This document shows positions 17,237 through 25,990 of a stretch of 64,000 nucleotides of DNA, one piece after another. Source of the stretch: Tepidimonas taiwanensis (GTDB lineage Bacteria; Pseudomonadota; Gammaproteobacteria; Burkholderiales; Burkholderiaceae_C); assembly GCF_020162115.1 (NCBI RefSeq), contig NZ_CP083911.1, positions 930,001 to 994,000 on the forward strand, read 5' to 3'. The notes beneath the pieces are model-generated. The model saw only the letters and a list, made by a program, of their open reading frames with translations, did no database searches and had not been told where the DNA came from. The position numbers were made by a program, and so were the translations under genes. Within the stretch, counting starts at the first letter, position 1, and every line of letters begins with the position of its first letter.

Positions 17237-17473
17237 TCAAGGCGATTGCTGCGCCCCAAACCAAAGCGCAACAGGCACCGCAGCCAGCGCTGCTGCCATA
17301 AAAGGCATTAAAAGCGATGAGCCGGTGGCCGGGTGCGCGCGGATGCGCGCGTAGGCGCATTCGAGGGCGTAGATGGAATTCAGCGCCAGCGCCTCCCCGC
17401 CTTCGCACAGGTAATACGCGATGGCGTCATCGACGTCACGCAGCGCTTGTTCGCGCGGGACGATGGACTTCAC
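17237..17473 (-). pseudogene. truncated ParE/RelE-type toxin remnant
   Basis: The first 54 or so codons read as the N-terminal half of a ParE toxin: VPREQALRDVDDAIAYYLCEGG, then ALECAYARIRAHPATGS. After ATGS the protein turns into an unrelated hydrophobic tail and stops; the expected C-terminal strand region with its catalytic basic residues is missing and is not found in the other frames nearby, so this is a deletion or recombination rather than a simple frameshift. The GTG start overlaps the stop of the antitoxin remnant (GTGA), the normal operon layout. Confidence 0.75.
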
Positions 17474-17718
17474 ACCGAACGGGTACCTGCCGCCTGTTTG
17501 ACGCGCTGCCGCAGGCGGGCGAAATAGGCGTCGTCGGCCTCCTGTGCCGGTGGCGAGCTGGCGCCGGCCAACAGGAGCTGGCGCAGCTGCTGGCGATCCC
17601 GTTCCTTGCGGATCAGCTTGCGCAGATATTCGCTGCTGGAGCCATAGCCGCGCTCTCTGACCTGTTTGTCCTAGAAGGCCTTGAGCACGTCGGGCAAGGA
17701 GATGTTCATCGTGCTCAT
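17470..17718 (-). pseudogene. ParD-type antitoxin with an in-frame stop
   Basis: Reading from the ATG at 17718 gives MSTMNISLPDVLKAF, a TAG stop at codon 16 (17671-17673), then in the same frame DKQVRERGYGSSSEYLRKLI and a normal C-terminal half ending SV. This is the ribbon-helix-helix antitoxin of a ParDE pair; the stop falls just before the conserved D-x-Q-V segment. An internal restart is unlikely because no start codon with a ribosome site follows closely. With the truncated toxin next to it, the module is dead. Confidence 0.8.
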
Positions 17719-17765
17719 ATCAATCACTTTGCGACCGTTGGCAAAGTTTGTCGAAAAGCGTGCCG

Positions 17766-20700
17766 CTACCCCACCCGCCAGCCGTTCTCTGTCTCCACCG
17801 CCAACCCCAGGTCGGCGAGTGCGGCGAGTACCGCCGCCACGGTCTTGACGGGCTTTTTGGCAAAACGCGCCGCGAGCGCCTCGACCGACTGTGGCGTGGC
17901 GGTGACGAGTGCGCGCACGGCGGCGATCTGCTCGCGTAGGGTCTTGGGCCAGGCAAGCGAGGCGGTCACGGCGGGGGTGGTGTCGGCTTCGGCCTCCAGC
18001 CCGGCGCTGGTCTGTATGGCGGCGGCACCCGCCGGGTTTTGATAAGCAGGCCGCAACCAGCGGACGAGCCCCTGCACCTCCTCGGCGCTTCTGCGCGCAT
18101 TCAAGGCGACGATTCGGGTGAGCAGCTCCTCTTCCGCTTGCGCCTGTTCAGGGGACTTCGCCTTGAACGGCGTCGTCGCCCCAGGCCGCCCGACGAGCTC
18201 GGCGGCGAGATCGCCCCAGCCATAGGCGGCAAAGACCGCTTCGTCCAGCTCGTCGTGGAGTGTCTGGAGCACCGACACGAGGCCGTTTTCATGGATGGCG
18301 CGCTCCTTGGGGGTGAGGGGGTCGCCCGCGCGCAGTTTCTCCAGCACGTTGTAGAGGCCGGTCAGCGTCAGCGCTTCGTGTTCGACGAGCACGCGTTTGC
18401 GGTGCGCGTCGATCGCCTCCGCGAGTTCCCCGATGCGCGCCCGCAGCGCGGCGGTGAGCCCCGTGTCGGCGTCGGGGAAGGGGAAGGTCTCGAAGCACGT
18501 GGTTTTGCTGTAAACCGGGCGATCCTCCAGCGTGCCGCCCGCCGCGAGTGCCCACGCCACATGCAGCCGGGAGGAGAGGATACCCAGCGCGAAGGGGTCG
18601 TCGAGGGCGATGGCGATCAACTTGTCATCGGGCAGGATGGTACTGTCGAGAAACTGAAAGCAGCGGTGTTTGGCGACGTGGGGGGTGGCGACGTAGCGGG
18701 GGATCCCGGTCATGGAATTCCGCATCTTGGGTTGGGATTCGGCGAACAGCCACCAGTGTTCACGGCGCGTTTTGCGTGGGTTGTGGTCTCGTTCGGGCTT
18801 TACCCGCTCGTACAGCCATTGGAATACCGCCGGGTAGCGGCTGCGCACCTCGTCCGCGGTGAGGCCGTAGAGGTCGATCACCATCACGCCGCGCGGCCGG
18901 TCGGTGAGGTCGCGCCCGTTTCGGTAGGCCCGGATGTGCTGCTCCAGCCCCGGCACCCGGCCCAAGCCGAGCGCTTCGGCCTCGGCGGGCGTGACGATGA
19001 AGCCTGCGCCGTGTGGGATGACACCCCGGTAGCTTATGCCGTTGTTTGATCGCAACGCCGTGGCCCCGGCTACGTTCGCACCGATCGTGAGGTCGGGGTG
19101 GATGATGCCGCGGCGCGACGTGACGCGGATGTCGTAGGTGTCCACATCCTGACTACCGCGCGTGAGGAACTGGCCGCTCGTCAGGTGCGTGTCATTCAAA
19201 AAGGTCTTCGACTTGGGAGCCTCGATTGTGGCGATTTGTAACTCGCCCTCGTCCACGTCCGCCGCCCCCACCGTCATCGCAATCCGCACGGCGGCCCCGT
19301 CCGCTGCGTCGACCCACGGGTGGTCGGGGATGGCAAACGCGAGCTTGAGCGGCGTTTGCGGCGCGTTCAAATGGGCTTCCAACACGCGGCGGTTGAAGAT
19401 CATCGTCACGCTGTTGGTGGTGATGAAACCGAAGCGGCGCGCTCTTCCCTGCCGCACCGCCTCCGCGGCCTTGTGCCACCAGTACATCACGAAATCGGCG
19501 CTCTCCGGCACCTCCGGATAGGCAGCGCGCAGCGCCTCCACGTAGCCATCGCCCAGCGCAAGGCGCATCCGTTTGTTGCCGATGAACGGCGGGTTCCCCA
19601 CGATGAAGTCGGCTTCGGGCCACGCCGCCGGACGCGGGTTGCGGTAGCGCTCGATGGGCACTTGCGCGGTCTCATCGGGCACCGGCTCACCGGTAACGGG
19701 GTGGGGCTTGGTGGTCACGCCATCCCAGCGGGTGCGCAGGCGGCCCGCCTCGTCGGTCTCGTAGTCGACGCCGTCGTGGTCGATGAGCGCGTCGCGGTGC
19801 TCGATGTTGTGAAAGTCCCGCAGCACCGGGTCAGGGAGGTCATTGAGCCCCTTGTGGATGCGGTGGTGCCATTGCAGATAACCAATCCACAGCACCAGTT
19901 CGGCAATGGCCGCCGCTCGGGGGTTGATCTCCAGCCCCAGGAACTGGTGGGGATCGACGGTGACACCGGCCATCGCGAGCCGCCCCTGGGTGTCGCCGAG
20001 ATCAGCCAAAAGGTTCAATACCTCGCCCTCGAGCCGCTTCATCAGTTCCAGCGCCACATAGAGGAAGTTGCCGCTGCCACACGCCGGGTCGAGCACGCGC
20101 ACGTGGCAGAGCCGCCGGTGAAAGGCTTCGACCTCGGCGCGCGCTTTGTCGGGCTTGCCCTGCGCGAAGTAGTGGCTGGCCGCCACCTGCACGGTTTGCC
20201 ACTCGGCGCGCAAGGGTTCGATCAGGGTGGGCTGCACCAGCCGCTCGACATACGCCCGCGGGGTGTAGTGGGCACCGAGCCGATGCCGCTCGCGGGGGTC
20301 GAGCGCGCGTTCAAGGAGCGTCCCGAAAATGGCCGGTTCCACCTGCCGCCAGTCGGCGCGCGCGGCATCCAGCAGTTCGTCGATCTGCGCGCGCGTGAGC
20401 GGAATCACGTCCGGGTCGGCGAAGAGCCCGCCGTTGAAGCGGCGAATGGGGGCCAGGAGCCGCGCGTCGAACCCGCCCTGGTTCATTGCCTGCCAGAAAA
20501 GGGTGAGCGCCGGGACAAACGCCCCGGGCTTGTTGCGCACGCTCTGCAACAGCCCGGTGAAGGCGCCCACGCCGTCTTGTTTCGGCAAGAGGCCCACGTC
20601 TTCGGCAAACATGGAAAAGAGCGCGCGCATGAGGAAGTGCGCGACGCGCTGCGCATCGTGTCCGGCGGCCTCCAAGGATTTCGCCAGCTGGGCGAGCCGG

Positions 20701-21290
20701 TCGGCAATGGCGCGCGTTACCCGGGCGGATTCGCGGGCAGGGTCGAGCTTGAGCGGGTCGAGCCAGAGGAGCTTGAGCCGCTCCTGTATCGTAGGGTCGG
20801 CAAGGTCCGCGAGCCGCACGCGGTGGTGCGCCGGATCGGGGTAGGGGACGTACGTGGCACCGGTGCGGGAAAAATCGGCGTACAGCTCCAGCGAGCGGCC
20901 CACGTCCACCACGACGATGAAGGGCGGGCGGCCCTCCTCGGCGGGCAGCGCCCGGGCGTAGCTCTCGGCCTGCGCGTGCGCGCGCAGCATGGCGCGGTCC
21001 CAGCCGCCCGAATCCAGCTCCAGCCCGGTTTGCTTGGCTTCCAGCACGAAAGAACCGCGCCGGTAAAGGTCGATGAACCCGCGTGTGACGCTGCCGTCGG
21101 CGTGGGCGATGTCCACGCGCCGCTCGAAGACGTAGGCGTTGTCCCGGGTATCGTCGCTTGCCGGTTCCGGGCGCGGCAGGCCCAGCGCTTCGGTGAGTTC
21201 TGTGAGAAAGAGCTGGTAGTTGGCGCGTTCGGAGCCGCTGGCGGCCTGCCAACGGGTGATGAAGGCGGAGATGGCGCTCGGCGCGTTCAT
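17766..21290 (-). CDS. type IIG restriction-modification enzyme (MmeI-like)
   Basis: A single 1174-residue chain combining nuclease, methyltransferase and specificity parts. The N-terminal nuclease shows the D-x9-E-x-K pattern at Asp74, Glu84 and Lys86 (IDLYRRGSFVLEAKQ). A helical connector with RRFNGGLFADPD and RLGAHYTPRAYVERLV leads to the N6-adenine methyltransferase: motif I DPACGSGNF (401-409) and motif IV NPPF (566-569). Target recognition and C-terminal domains follow, with the late KTTCFETFPFPD. It would methylate one DNA strand and cut at a distance from its site. It stands alone, as such enzymes do. The recognised sequence cannot be read off. Its neighbours suggest a defence island. 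Confidence 0.9.
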   Translation of the reverse strand: MNAPSAISAFITRWQAASGSERANYQLFLTELTEALGLPRPEPASDDTRDNAYVFERRVDIAHADGSVTRGFIDLYRRGSFVLEAKQTGLELDSGGWDRAMLRAHAQAESYARALPAEEGRPPFIVVVDVGRSLELYADFSRTGATYVPYPDPAHHRVRLADLADPTIQERLKLLWLDPLKLDPARESARVTRAIADRLAQLAKSLEAAGHDAQRVAHFLMRALFSMFAEDVGLLPKQDGVGAFTGLLQSVRNKPGAFVPALTLFWQAMNQGGFDARLLAPIRRFNGGLFADPDVIPLTRAQIDELLDAARADWRQVEPAIFGTLLERALDPRERHRLGAHYTPRAYVERLVQPTLIEPLRAEWQTVQVAASHYFAQGKPDKARAEVEAFHRRLCHVRVLDPACGSGNFLYVALELMKRLEGEVLNLLADLGDTQGRLAMAGVTVDPHQFLGLEINPRAAAIAELVLWIGYLQWHHRIHKGLNDLPDPVLRDFHNIEHRDALIDHDGVDYETDEAGRLRTRWDGVTTKPHPVTGEPVPDETAQVPIERYRNPRPAAWPEADFIVGNPPFIGNKRMRLALGDGYVEALRAAYPEVPESADFVMYWWHKAAEAVRQGRARRFGFITTNSVTMIFNRRVLEAHLNAPQTPLKLAFAIPDHPWVDAADGAAVRIAMTVGAADVDEGELQIATIEAPKSKTFLNDTHLTSGQFLTRGSQDVDTYDIRVTSRRGIIHPDLTIGANVAGATALRSNNGISYRGVIPHGAGFIVTPAEAEALGLGRVPGLEQHIRAYRNGRDLTDRPRGVMVIDLYGLTADEVRSRYPAVFQWLYERVKPERDHNPRKTRREHWWLFAESQPKMRNSMTGIPRYVATPHVAKHRCFQFLDSTILPDDKLIAIALDDPFALGILSSRLHVAWALAAGGTLEDRPVYSKTTCFETFPFPDADTGLTAALRARIGELAEAIDAHRKRVLVEHEALTLTGLYNVLEKLRAGDPLTPKERAIHENGLVSVLQTLHDELDEAVFAAYGWGDLAAELVGRPGATTPFKAKSPEQAQAEEELLTRIVALNARRSAEEVQGLVRWLRPAYQNPAGAAAIQTSAGLEAEADTTPAVTASLAWPKTLREQIAAVRALVTATPQSVEALAARFAKKPVKTVAAVLAALADLGLAVETENGWRVG

Positions 21291-21534
21291 GGTCAGGGGG
21301 CGGTATCAATCTAACGGTTCAGAGGCACCGCGATGCGTCGTTGCGGGCCGTACGCAACCAGACTCGATCAGCGGCTACCGGCGCAAGGGAAAGCCTGTGA
21401 AATCCTCTTCGCCCAACCTACAAAGGCCCAACGGCGTGAGTGGCGACGATGCGGGCTGGGCTGTGCGAAGTTGTGCAGAGTTTGGGCTGGAGCGTTTGTT
21501 TGGGATTGGCCATCACGCAATGTCCCGCTCTGCT
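21291..21534. other. intergenic region in the defence island
   Basis: About 240 bases upstream of the type IIG gene and downstream of the AAA ATPase gene, both on the minus strand. It should hold the promoter of the former; no clear promoter, repeat or gene is seen. Confidence 0.35.
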
Positions 21535-23157
21535 TCAACACCCCCACACCCCAATGGTGCGCGCCCCGGCGTCGCTGCCGCCGTCGGGTGTGCGGCTGAC
21601 CGTCTCGCTGCGCTGCCAGATTTTGTCTTCCCACGCGATGCCCGGGCGACGGTCGAAGATGACCAAGTGCGCCTCGTCCGCCCCCGCTTTGTCGGCGTAG
21701 TCGGCGGTCTGGGTGAGCCCCTCGGCGATGAGCGCATCCAGGCTGCCCTTGCGGTAGAGCTTCAGTTCGATCACCACCCGCTGCACCGGGCCGAAAAAGC
21801 CCTGCTGCTCATCCAGCGGCCACTCGATCAGCAGGTCCGTGCGGCGCCGGCCCAGGCCGTACTCGCGCTGGATGCGCCCGCCGCCGTTGACGATTCTTTG
21901 CAGAAAGGCTTGCATCAGCAACTGCGGGCCGGCTTCCTTGTAGTCGAATCCCTCGATCCACGCCTCCGAGTGCTCACGAAAAAACTGCTGAAACCCGGCG
22001 AGCAGCTTCGGCATGTCCAGCCGCCGGTCGGGGCGCACATACCACGGCTGCTCATACGGCAACACGGTCTGGATGGTCCACGTCAGCTCGCGCGGGATGA
22101 CCTCGCGGTAGATGCGGTTGGCAATGCGGATCTGTGGGCGAGAGGCGATCAGCCCCAAGTCCTCGACGTACTGCACGTCATCGGTGGGAAAGCGCTCTTG
22201 CACCGGCTCACCCTGAAGAAGCGCGTAGACGATGCGCGCCACCCGCGCCTCGCGCAACTTGTCGGTGAGCTGATCCAGGTGCGTGGCGCGCGACTGGATG
22301 AGGTTCTCGCGTGCCTGCCAGTAGTGCGTCAACGTGATGGGCTGGCTGCGGTCCCTGAGTTCCCGCATATTCCAGGTTAGCTCATGCCCCAGCGCATTGA
22401 CCAGCCACGGCTGCCCCTCGGTGTCGGCCCACAGCTCCGGGTAGATCGCTGGGTCGAAGCGCTGACCCGTCTCGGCCTCGTGCTGCTGCCAAAGCTGCTC
22501 GCACTCGGCGCGCGAGAAGTTGCTCAAGCGCAGCGACACGGCCTTGATGTTGAAGGCCGACCCTCCGGTGATGATCTCGCCGCCGGAGTGGATGCGGTAG
22601 TCGCGCACGTCGCGCACGCCGCACAGCACCACGGTTTGCGGAAAGGCCTCGGGGCGCTGGGCATAGCCGGCGCGGATTTGCCGCAGCAGCGAAATGAGCG
22701 TATCCCCCACCAGCGCATCGACTTCGTCAAGGAAGAGGACGATGGGTCGGTGGCTGTGGCGGCTCCAGGCTTCCAGGGTGGCGCGCACCCAGTCGGTGGC
22801 ACCGGCTTCGTGCAGGCGTGCGCGCGCCGTTTGCGCCGCCGCCTCGTCCCGCCAGTAGACCGAGGCTGCGCTGGCCAGCGCGTTGACGATGGCGGCCATG
22901 CCCTCTGAAACGTTGCCGCGGGCGGCTTGCGCGGCCTCGATATTGCAGTAGAGCGCGCGATAGCGCCCTTGGACGTTGAGGTGGTGCATCAGCGCCAGCA
23001 GCGCCGTGGTCTTGCCGGTCTGGCGCGGCGCGTGCAGCACGAAGTAGCGCTGCGCATCGATGAGCGATTCGAGTTCGGCCAAGTCGATACGCGCCAGCGG
23101 ATCGAGCATGTAATGCAGATCCGGCTTGGAGGGGCCGGCGGTGTTGAAGGTCTTCAT
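21535..23157 (-). CDS. AAA-like ATPase with C-terminal PD-(D/E)XK nuclease domain
   Basis: A 540-residue protein. The N-terminal P-loop ATPase has Walker A APRQTGKTT (43-51) and Walker B IVLFLDEVDAL near residue 140. The C-terminal part has a PD-(D/E)XK nuclease-like core, RRTDLLIEWPLD followed by VVIELKLYRKGS, where Asp, Glu and Lys are in the right order. This is the AAA-ATPase/PDDEXK family common in Bacteroidetes and mobile regions; its function is not established, though a defence or element-maintenance role is often proposed. The ATG at 23157 is chosen because the protein family starts there (MKTFNTAGPSKPDLHYMLDP); the long upstream frame is a shadow. Confidence 0.8.
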   Translation of the reverse strand: MKTFNTAGPSKPDLHYMLDPLARIDLAELESLIDAQRYFVLHAPRQTGKTTALLALMHHLNVQGRYRALYCNIEAAQAARGNVSEGMAAIVNALASAASVYWRDEAAAQTARARLHEAGATDWVRATLEAWSRHSHRPIVLFLDEVDALVGDTLISLLRQIRAGYAQRPEAFPQTVVLCGVRDVRDYRIHSGGEIITGGSAFNIKAVSLRLSNFSRAECEQLWQQHEAETGQRFDPAIYPELWADTEGQPWLVNALGHELTWNMRELRDRSQPITLTHYWQARENLIQSRATHLDQLTDKLREARVARIVYALLQGEPVQERFPTDDVQYVEDLGLIASRPQIRIANRIYREVIPRELTWTIQTVLPYEQPWYVRPDRRLDMPKLLAGFQQFFREHSEAWIEGFDYKEAGPQLLMQAFLQRIVNGGGRIQREYGLGRRRTDLLIEWPLDEQQGFFGPVQRVVIELKLYRKGSLDALIAEGLTQTADYADKAGADEAHLVIFDRRPGIAWEDKIWQRSETVSRTPDGGSDAGARTIGVWGC

Positions 23158-23194
23158 GGCGTGCACGGAAGGGAAGCGCGGCGGACGCCGACGA

Positions 23195-23734
23195 TTATGG
23201 CCGCGCCCACCACAGCCGCAGGCGCATCCCCCAGCCCGTGGTGTAGCCGACGGTGGTGTGACGCAGCGCGCCGTCGGCGGTGAGGACACCGAACACCGGC
23301 ACGGCGCGCCAGCCGTGGGCGGCGGCGATGGCACCGTCGGGGTCGAGGAGGGCGACCCACGGCAGGCGGCGCTCGCGCAGGTAGCGTTGAACGGCCTGCG
23401 CGTCGCCGGAGCGGGTGGCGAGCGTGACGACGGCGTGCTCGCGCCCCAGGGCGGTGACGGTGCTTTCCTGGGCGCGGCAGATGCTGCACCAGGTGGCCCA
23501 CACATGCAGCGCGATGGGCACCTGCGGCGGGATGCCGAGTTGGGCACGCAGGTCCTGCAGCGTGCCGCGCCCCTGCGTGCCGTCGGGCAGCACCCACGCC
23601 AGCGTGGGTGGGCCCTGCCAGTGGGGGGAAGCATCGCGCGTCTGCCATGCCTGCACGGCCAGGAAAACGCCGACGGCCATGGCCACGGTCAGCGCCGCCT
23701 CGCGTAAGCGTAAGGTTTGTCGGGTGAATGCCAT
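23195..23734 (-). CDS. TlpA/ScsD-like periplasmic disulfide oxidoreductase
   Basis: A 179-residue membrane-anchored thioredoxin-fold protein. An N-terminal helix (AALTVAMAVGVFLAVQAW) anchors it, and the thioredoxin domain carries the active site WCSIC in HVWATWCSICRAQE, with the cis-proline in WRAVPVFGVL. It probably reduces or isomerises disulfides of exported proteins. The active-site pair C-S-I-C is unusual compared with CGPC or CPPC but typical of the ScsD group. It is divergent from the trpB2 gene (45 bases between starts). Confidence 0.85.
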   Translation of the reverse strand: MAFTRQTLRLREAALTVAMAVGVFLAVQAWQTRDASPHWQGPPTLAWVLPDGTQGRGTLQDLRAQLGIPPQVPIALHVWATWCSICRAQESTVTALGREHAVVTLATRSGDAQAVQRYLRERRLPWVALLDPDGAIAAAHGWRAVPVFGVLTADGALRHTTVGYTTGWGMRLRLWWARP

Positions 23735-23779
23735 GCCACATTGTCGCGGGCCCGCCGGTTGCGTGCCCGAGGAGACCCC

Positions 23780-25150
23780 ATGACCACCCCGACCAAGTAC
23801 CTGCTCGACGAATCCCAGTTGCCCAAGTTCTGGTACAACATCGCGGCCGACCTGCCGAAGGCGCCGCCGCCCGTGCTGCACCCGGGCACGCTGCAGCCGG
23901 TGGGGCCGGACGATCTGGCGCCGCTGTTTCCGATGGAGCTGATCCTGCAGGAGGTCAGCACCGAGCGCGAGATCGAGATCCCCGAGCCCGTGCGCGAGAT
24001 CTACCGCCTGTGGCGGCCTGCGCCGCTGTACCGCGCGCACCGACTGGAAAAGGCCCTCGGCACGCCGGCCAAGATTTTCTACAAGTACGAGGGCGTGAGC
24101 CCCGCTGGCAGCCACAAGCCCAACACCGCGGTGCCGCAGGCGTTCTACAACGCGCAGGCCGGCACCAAACGGCTGACGACCGAGACCGGCGCCGGGCAGT
24201 GGGGCACGTCGCTGTCGTTTGCCGGCCAGCTCTTTGGGCTGGAGGTGCTGGTGTTCCAGGTGCGCGTCAGCTACGACCAGAAGCCGTACCGTCGCGCGGT
24301 GATGGAGACCTATGGCGCGCGCTGCCTGCCGTCGCCCTCGACCGAGACCGAGTACGGCCGGCGCGTGCTGGCGCAGCGGCCGGACCATCCGGGTAGCCTG
24401 GGCATCGCGATTTCCGAGGCCGTGGAACTGGCCGCACAGCGCGAGGACACCAAATACGCGCTGGGCTCGGTGCTCAACCACGTGCTGCTGCACCAGACCG
24501 TCATCGGCCTGGAGGCGATGGAGCAGCTGCAGATGGCCGACGCGTGGCCGGATGTGATCGTCGGCGCCACCGGCGGGGGCAGCAACTTCGCGGGCATCGC
24601 GTTTCCGTTCATCGGCCACGGGCTGCGCGGTGGCGCGCGGCCACGCGTCGTGGCGGTGGAGCCGGCGGCGTGCCCGTCGCTGACGCGCGGCAGGTACGCC
24701 TATGACTTTGGCGACACGGCGCACCTGACGCCGCTGACCAAGATGCACACGCTGGGCTCGACCTTCACGCCGCCGCCGTTCCACGCGGGTGGGCTGCGCT
24801 ACCACGGCATGGCGCCGCTGGTGTCGCATCTGAAGGAGCTGGGCCTGATCGAAGCCGTCGCGTACACCCAGACACAGTGTTTCGAAGCCGGCGTGCTGTT
24901 CGCGCGCTGCGAGGGCATCGTGCCTGCGCCGGAGGCGAACCACGCGGTCAAGGGTGCGATCGAGGAGGCGCTGCGCTGCAAGCGCGAGGGGCGCAGCGAG
25001 ACCATCCTGTTCAACCTCTGCGGGCACGGCCACTTCGACATGGCGGCCTACCAGAAGTACTTTGCCGGCGAGCTCAAGGACGAGACCTACGACGAGCGCG
25101 AGCTGGCGATGGCGCTCGCCGGGCTGCCGAGCGTGCCGGAACCGGCATGA
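23780..25150 (+). CDS. TrpB-like PLP-dependent tryptophan synthase beta chain (TrpB2 type)
   Basis: A 456-residue fold-type II PLP enzyme. The PLP lysine is Lys113 in GSHKPNTAVPQ, the glycine-rich phosphate loop is GATGGGSNFAGI, and TGAGQWGTSLSF matches the TrpB catalytic loop. The long N-terminal extension (KFWYNIAADLPKAPPP) marks the TrpB2 type, which works without tight TrpA binding and is found mainly in archaea and thermophiles. No trpA lies near, so it may act as a free-indole salvage enzyme. The ATG at 23780 follows GAGGAGA. Confidence 0.93.
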   Translation: MTTPTKYLLDESQLPKFWYNIAADLPKAPPPVLHPGTLQPVGPDDLAPLFPMELILQEVSTEREIEIPEPVREIYRLWRPAPLYRAHRLEKALGTPAKIFYKYEGVSPAGSHKPNTAVPQAFYNAQAGTKRLTTETGAGQWGTSLSFAGQLFGLEVLVFQVRVSYDQKPYRRAVMETYGARCLPSPSTETEYGRRVLAQRPDHPGSLGIAISEAVELAAQREDTKYALGSVLNHVLLHQTVIGLEAMEQLQMADAWPDVIVGATGGGSNFAGIAFPFIGHGLRGGARPRVVAVEPAACPSLTRGRYAYDFGDTAHLTPLTKMHTLGSTFTPPPFHAGGLRYHGMAPLVSHLKELGLIEAVAYTQTQCFEAGVLFARCEGIVPAPEANHAVKGAIEEALRCKREGRSETILFNLCGHGHFDMAAYQKYFAGELKDETYDERELAMALAGLPSVPEPA

Positions 25151-25158
25151 GGCGACCC

Positions 25159-25186
25159 GCGCGCGACCGCGACCCCGGTCGCGCGC
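25159..25186. other. hairpin between convergent trpB2 and serB
   Basis: A perfect 10-bp stem, GCGCGCGACC (25159-25168) with GGTCGCGCGC (25177-25186), loop of eight bases, no T run on either strand. It may slow or end transcription from both sides. Confidence 0.45.
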
Positions 25187-25227
25187 AGGGCTGACCGGCG
25201 CCGGGGCCTGCGGTCAGGGCGCCGGCG

Positions 25228-25944
25228 TCAGGGCTGCACGACCTCGAGCAGCCGGTCCAGCCCGCCCATGTCGATGGCGATGTGCGCCTGCTGGCGCACC
25301 TTGGGCTTGGCACGGTAGGCGACCGACAGGCCGGCGGCGGCCATCATCTCCAGGTCGTTGGCGCCGTCGCCCATCGCGATCGCCTGCGCGGGCGTGCAGC
25401 CGATCAGGTCGCACGCCTGCAGCAGCGTGCGGCGCTTCTCGGCACCGTCGCAGATGTCGCCCCAGTGCTGGTCCAACAGGCGACCGGTGAGCCGTCCGTC
25501 GACGATTTCCAGCTGGTTGCTGCGCGCAAAGTCCAGCGCCAGCCGCTCGCGCAGCCGGTCGGTGAAGAAGGTGAAGCCGCCGCTGACCAGCAACACCTTG
25601 AGCCCCGCCCCCTTGCAGGCGAGCACGAGTTCCGCGGCGCCGGGGTGCAGCTTGAGCCGCTGGCGGTAGACGTGTTCGAGATGTTCGACGGAGACCCCCG
25701 CCAGCAGCGCGACGCGGCGGCGCAGGCTTTCCTTGTAATCGGCGATCTCGCCCCGCATCGCGGCTTCGGTGATGGCGGCGACTTCGGCCTTGCGACCGGC
25801 GGCGTCGGCGATTTCGTCCACGCACTCGATGTTGATGAGCGTGGAGTCCATGTCGAACGCGATGAGCTTGAAGTCGCGCAGACGCAGCGGCGGGGTGATG
25901 CCCTGGATGCTCAGGCCCGGGGCGAATTCGGTGCGTGGGGTCAT
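25228..25944 (-). CDS. serB: phosphoserine phosphatase
   Basis: A 238-residue haloacid dehalogenase-superfamily enzyme for the last step of serine synthesis. Motif I is FDMDSTLI (Asp nucleophile and general acid), motif II is LVSGGFTFF, motif III includes the lysine of CDGAEKR, and motif IV is GDGANDLEMM. It lacks the ACT domain of some SerB forms. It lies 46 bases after the YitT gene on the same strand, behind mfd, and may be read through from there; it converges on trpB2. Confidence 0.95.
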   Translation of the reverse strand: MTPRTEFAPGLSIQGITPPLRLRDFKLIAFDMDSTLINIECVDEIADAAGRKAEVAAITEAAMRGEIADYKESLRRRVALLAGVSVEHLEHVYRQRLKLHPGAAELVLACKGAGLKVLLVSGGFTFFTDRLRERLALDFARSNQLEIVDGRLTGRLLDQHWGDICDGAEKRRTLLQACDLIGCTPAQAIAMGDGANDLEMMAAAGLSVAYRAKPKVRQQAHIAIDMGGLDRLLEVVQP

Positions 25945-25990
25945 GGTGGTTCGGCGCAGGTAGGCAGCGCGAGTGTAGCCGGCAGCGGGG

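Noticed and set aside
17082..17408. Minus-strand frame with hydrophobic stretch (ALVWGAAIALTVALVLTFLLW) that could be a small membrane protein
   Set aside because: No usable start codon with ribosome site before the hydrophobic part, and the upstream portion is the other frame of the dead toxin.
23158..23634. Extension of the AAA ATPase frame upstream to 23634
   Set aside because: It is read antisense-out-of-frame through the disulfide oxidoreductase gene and shows Pro/Arg-rich noise.
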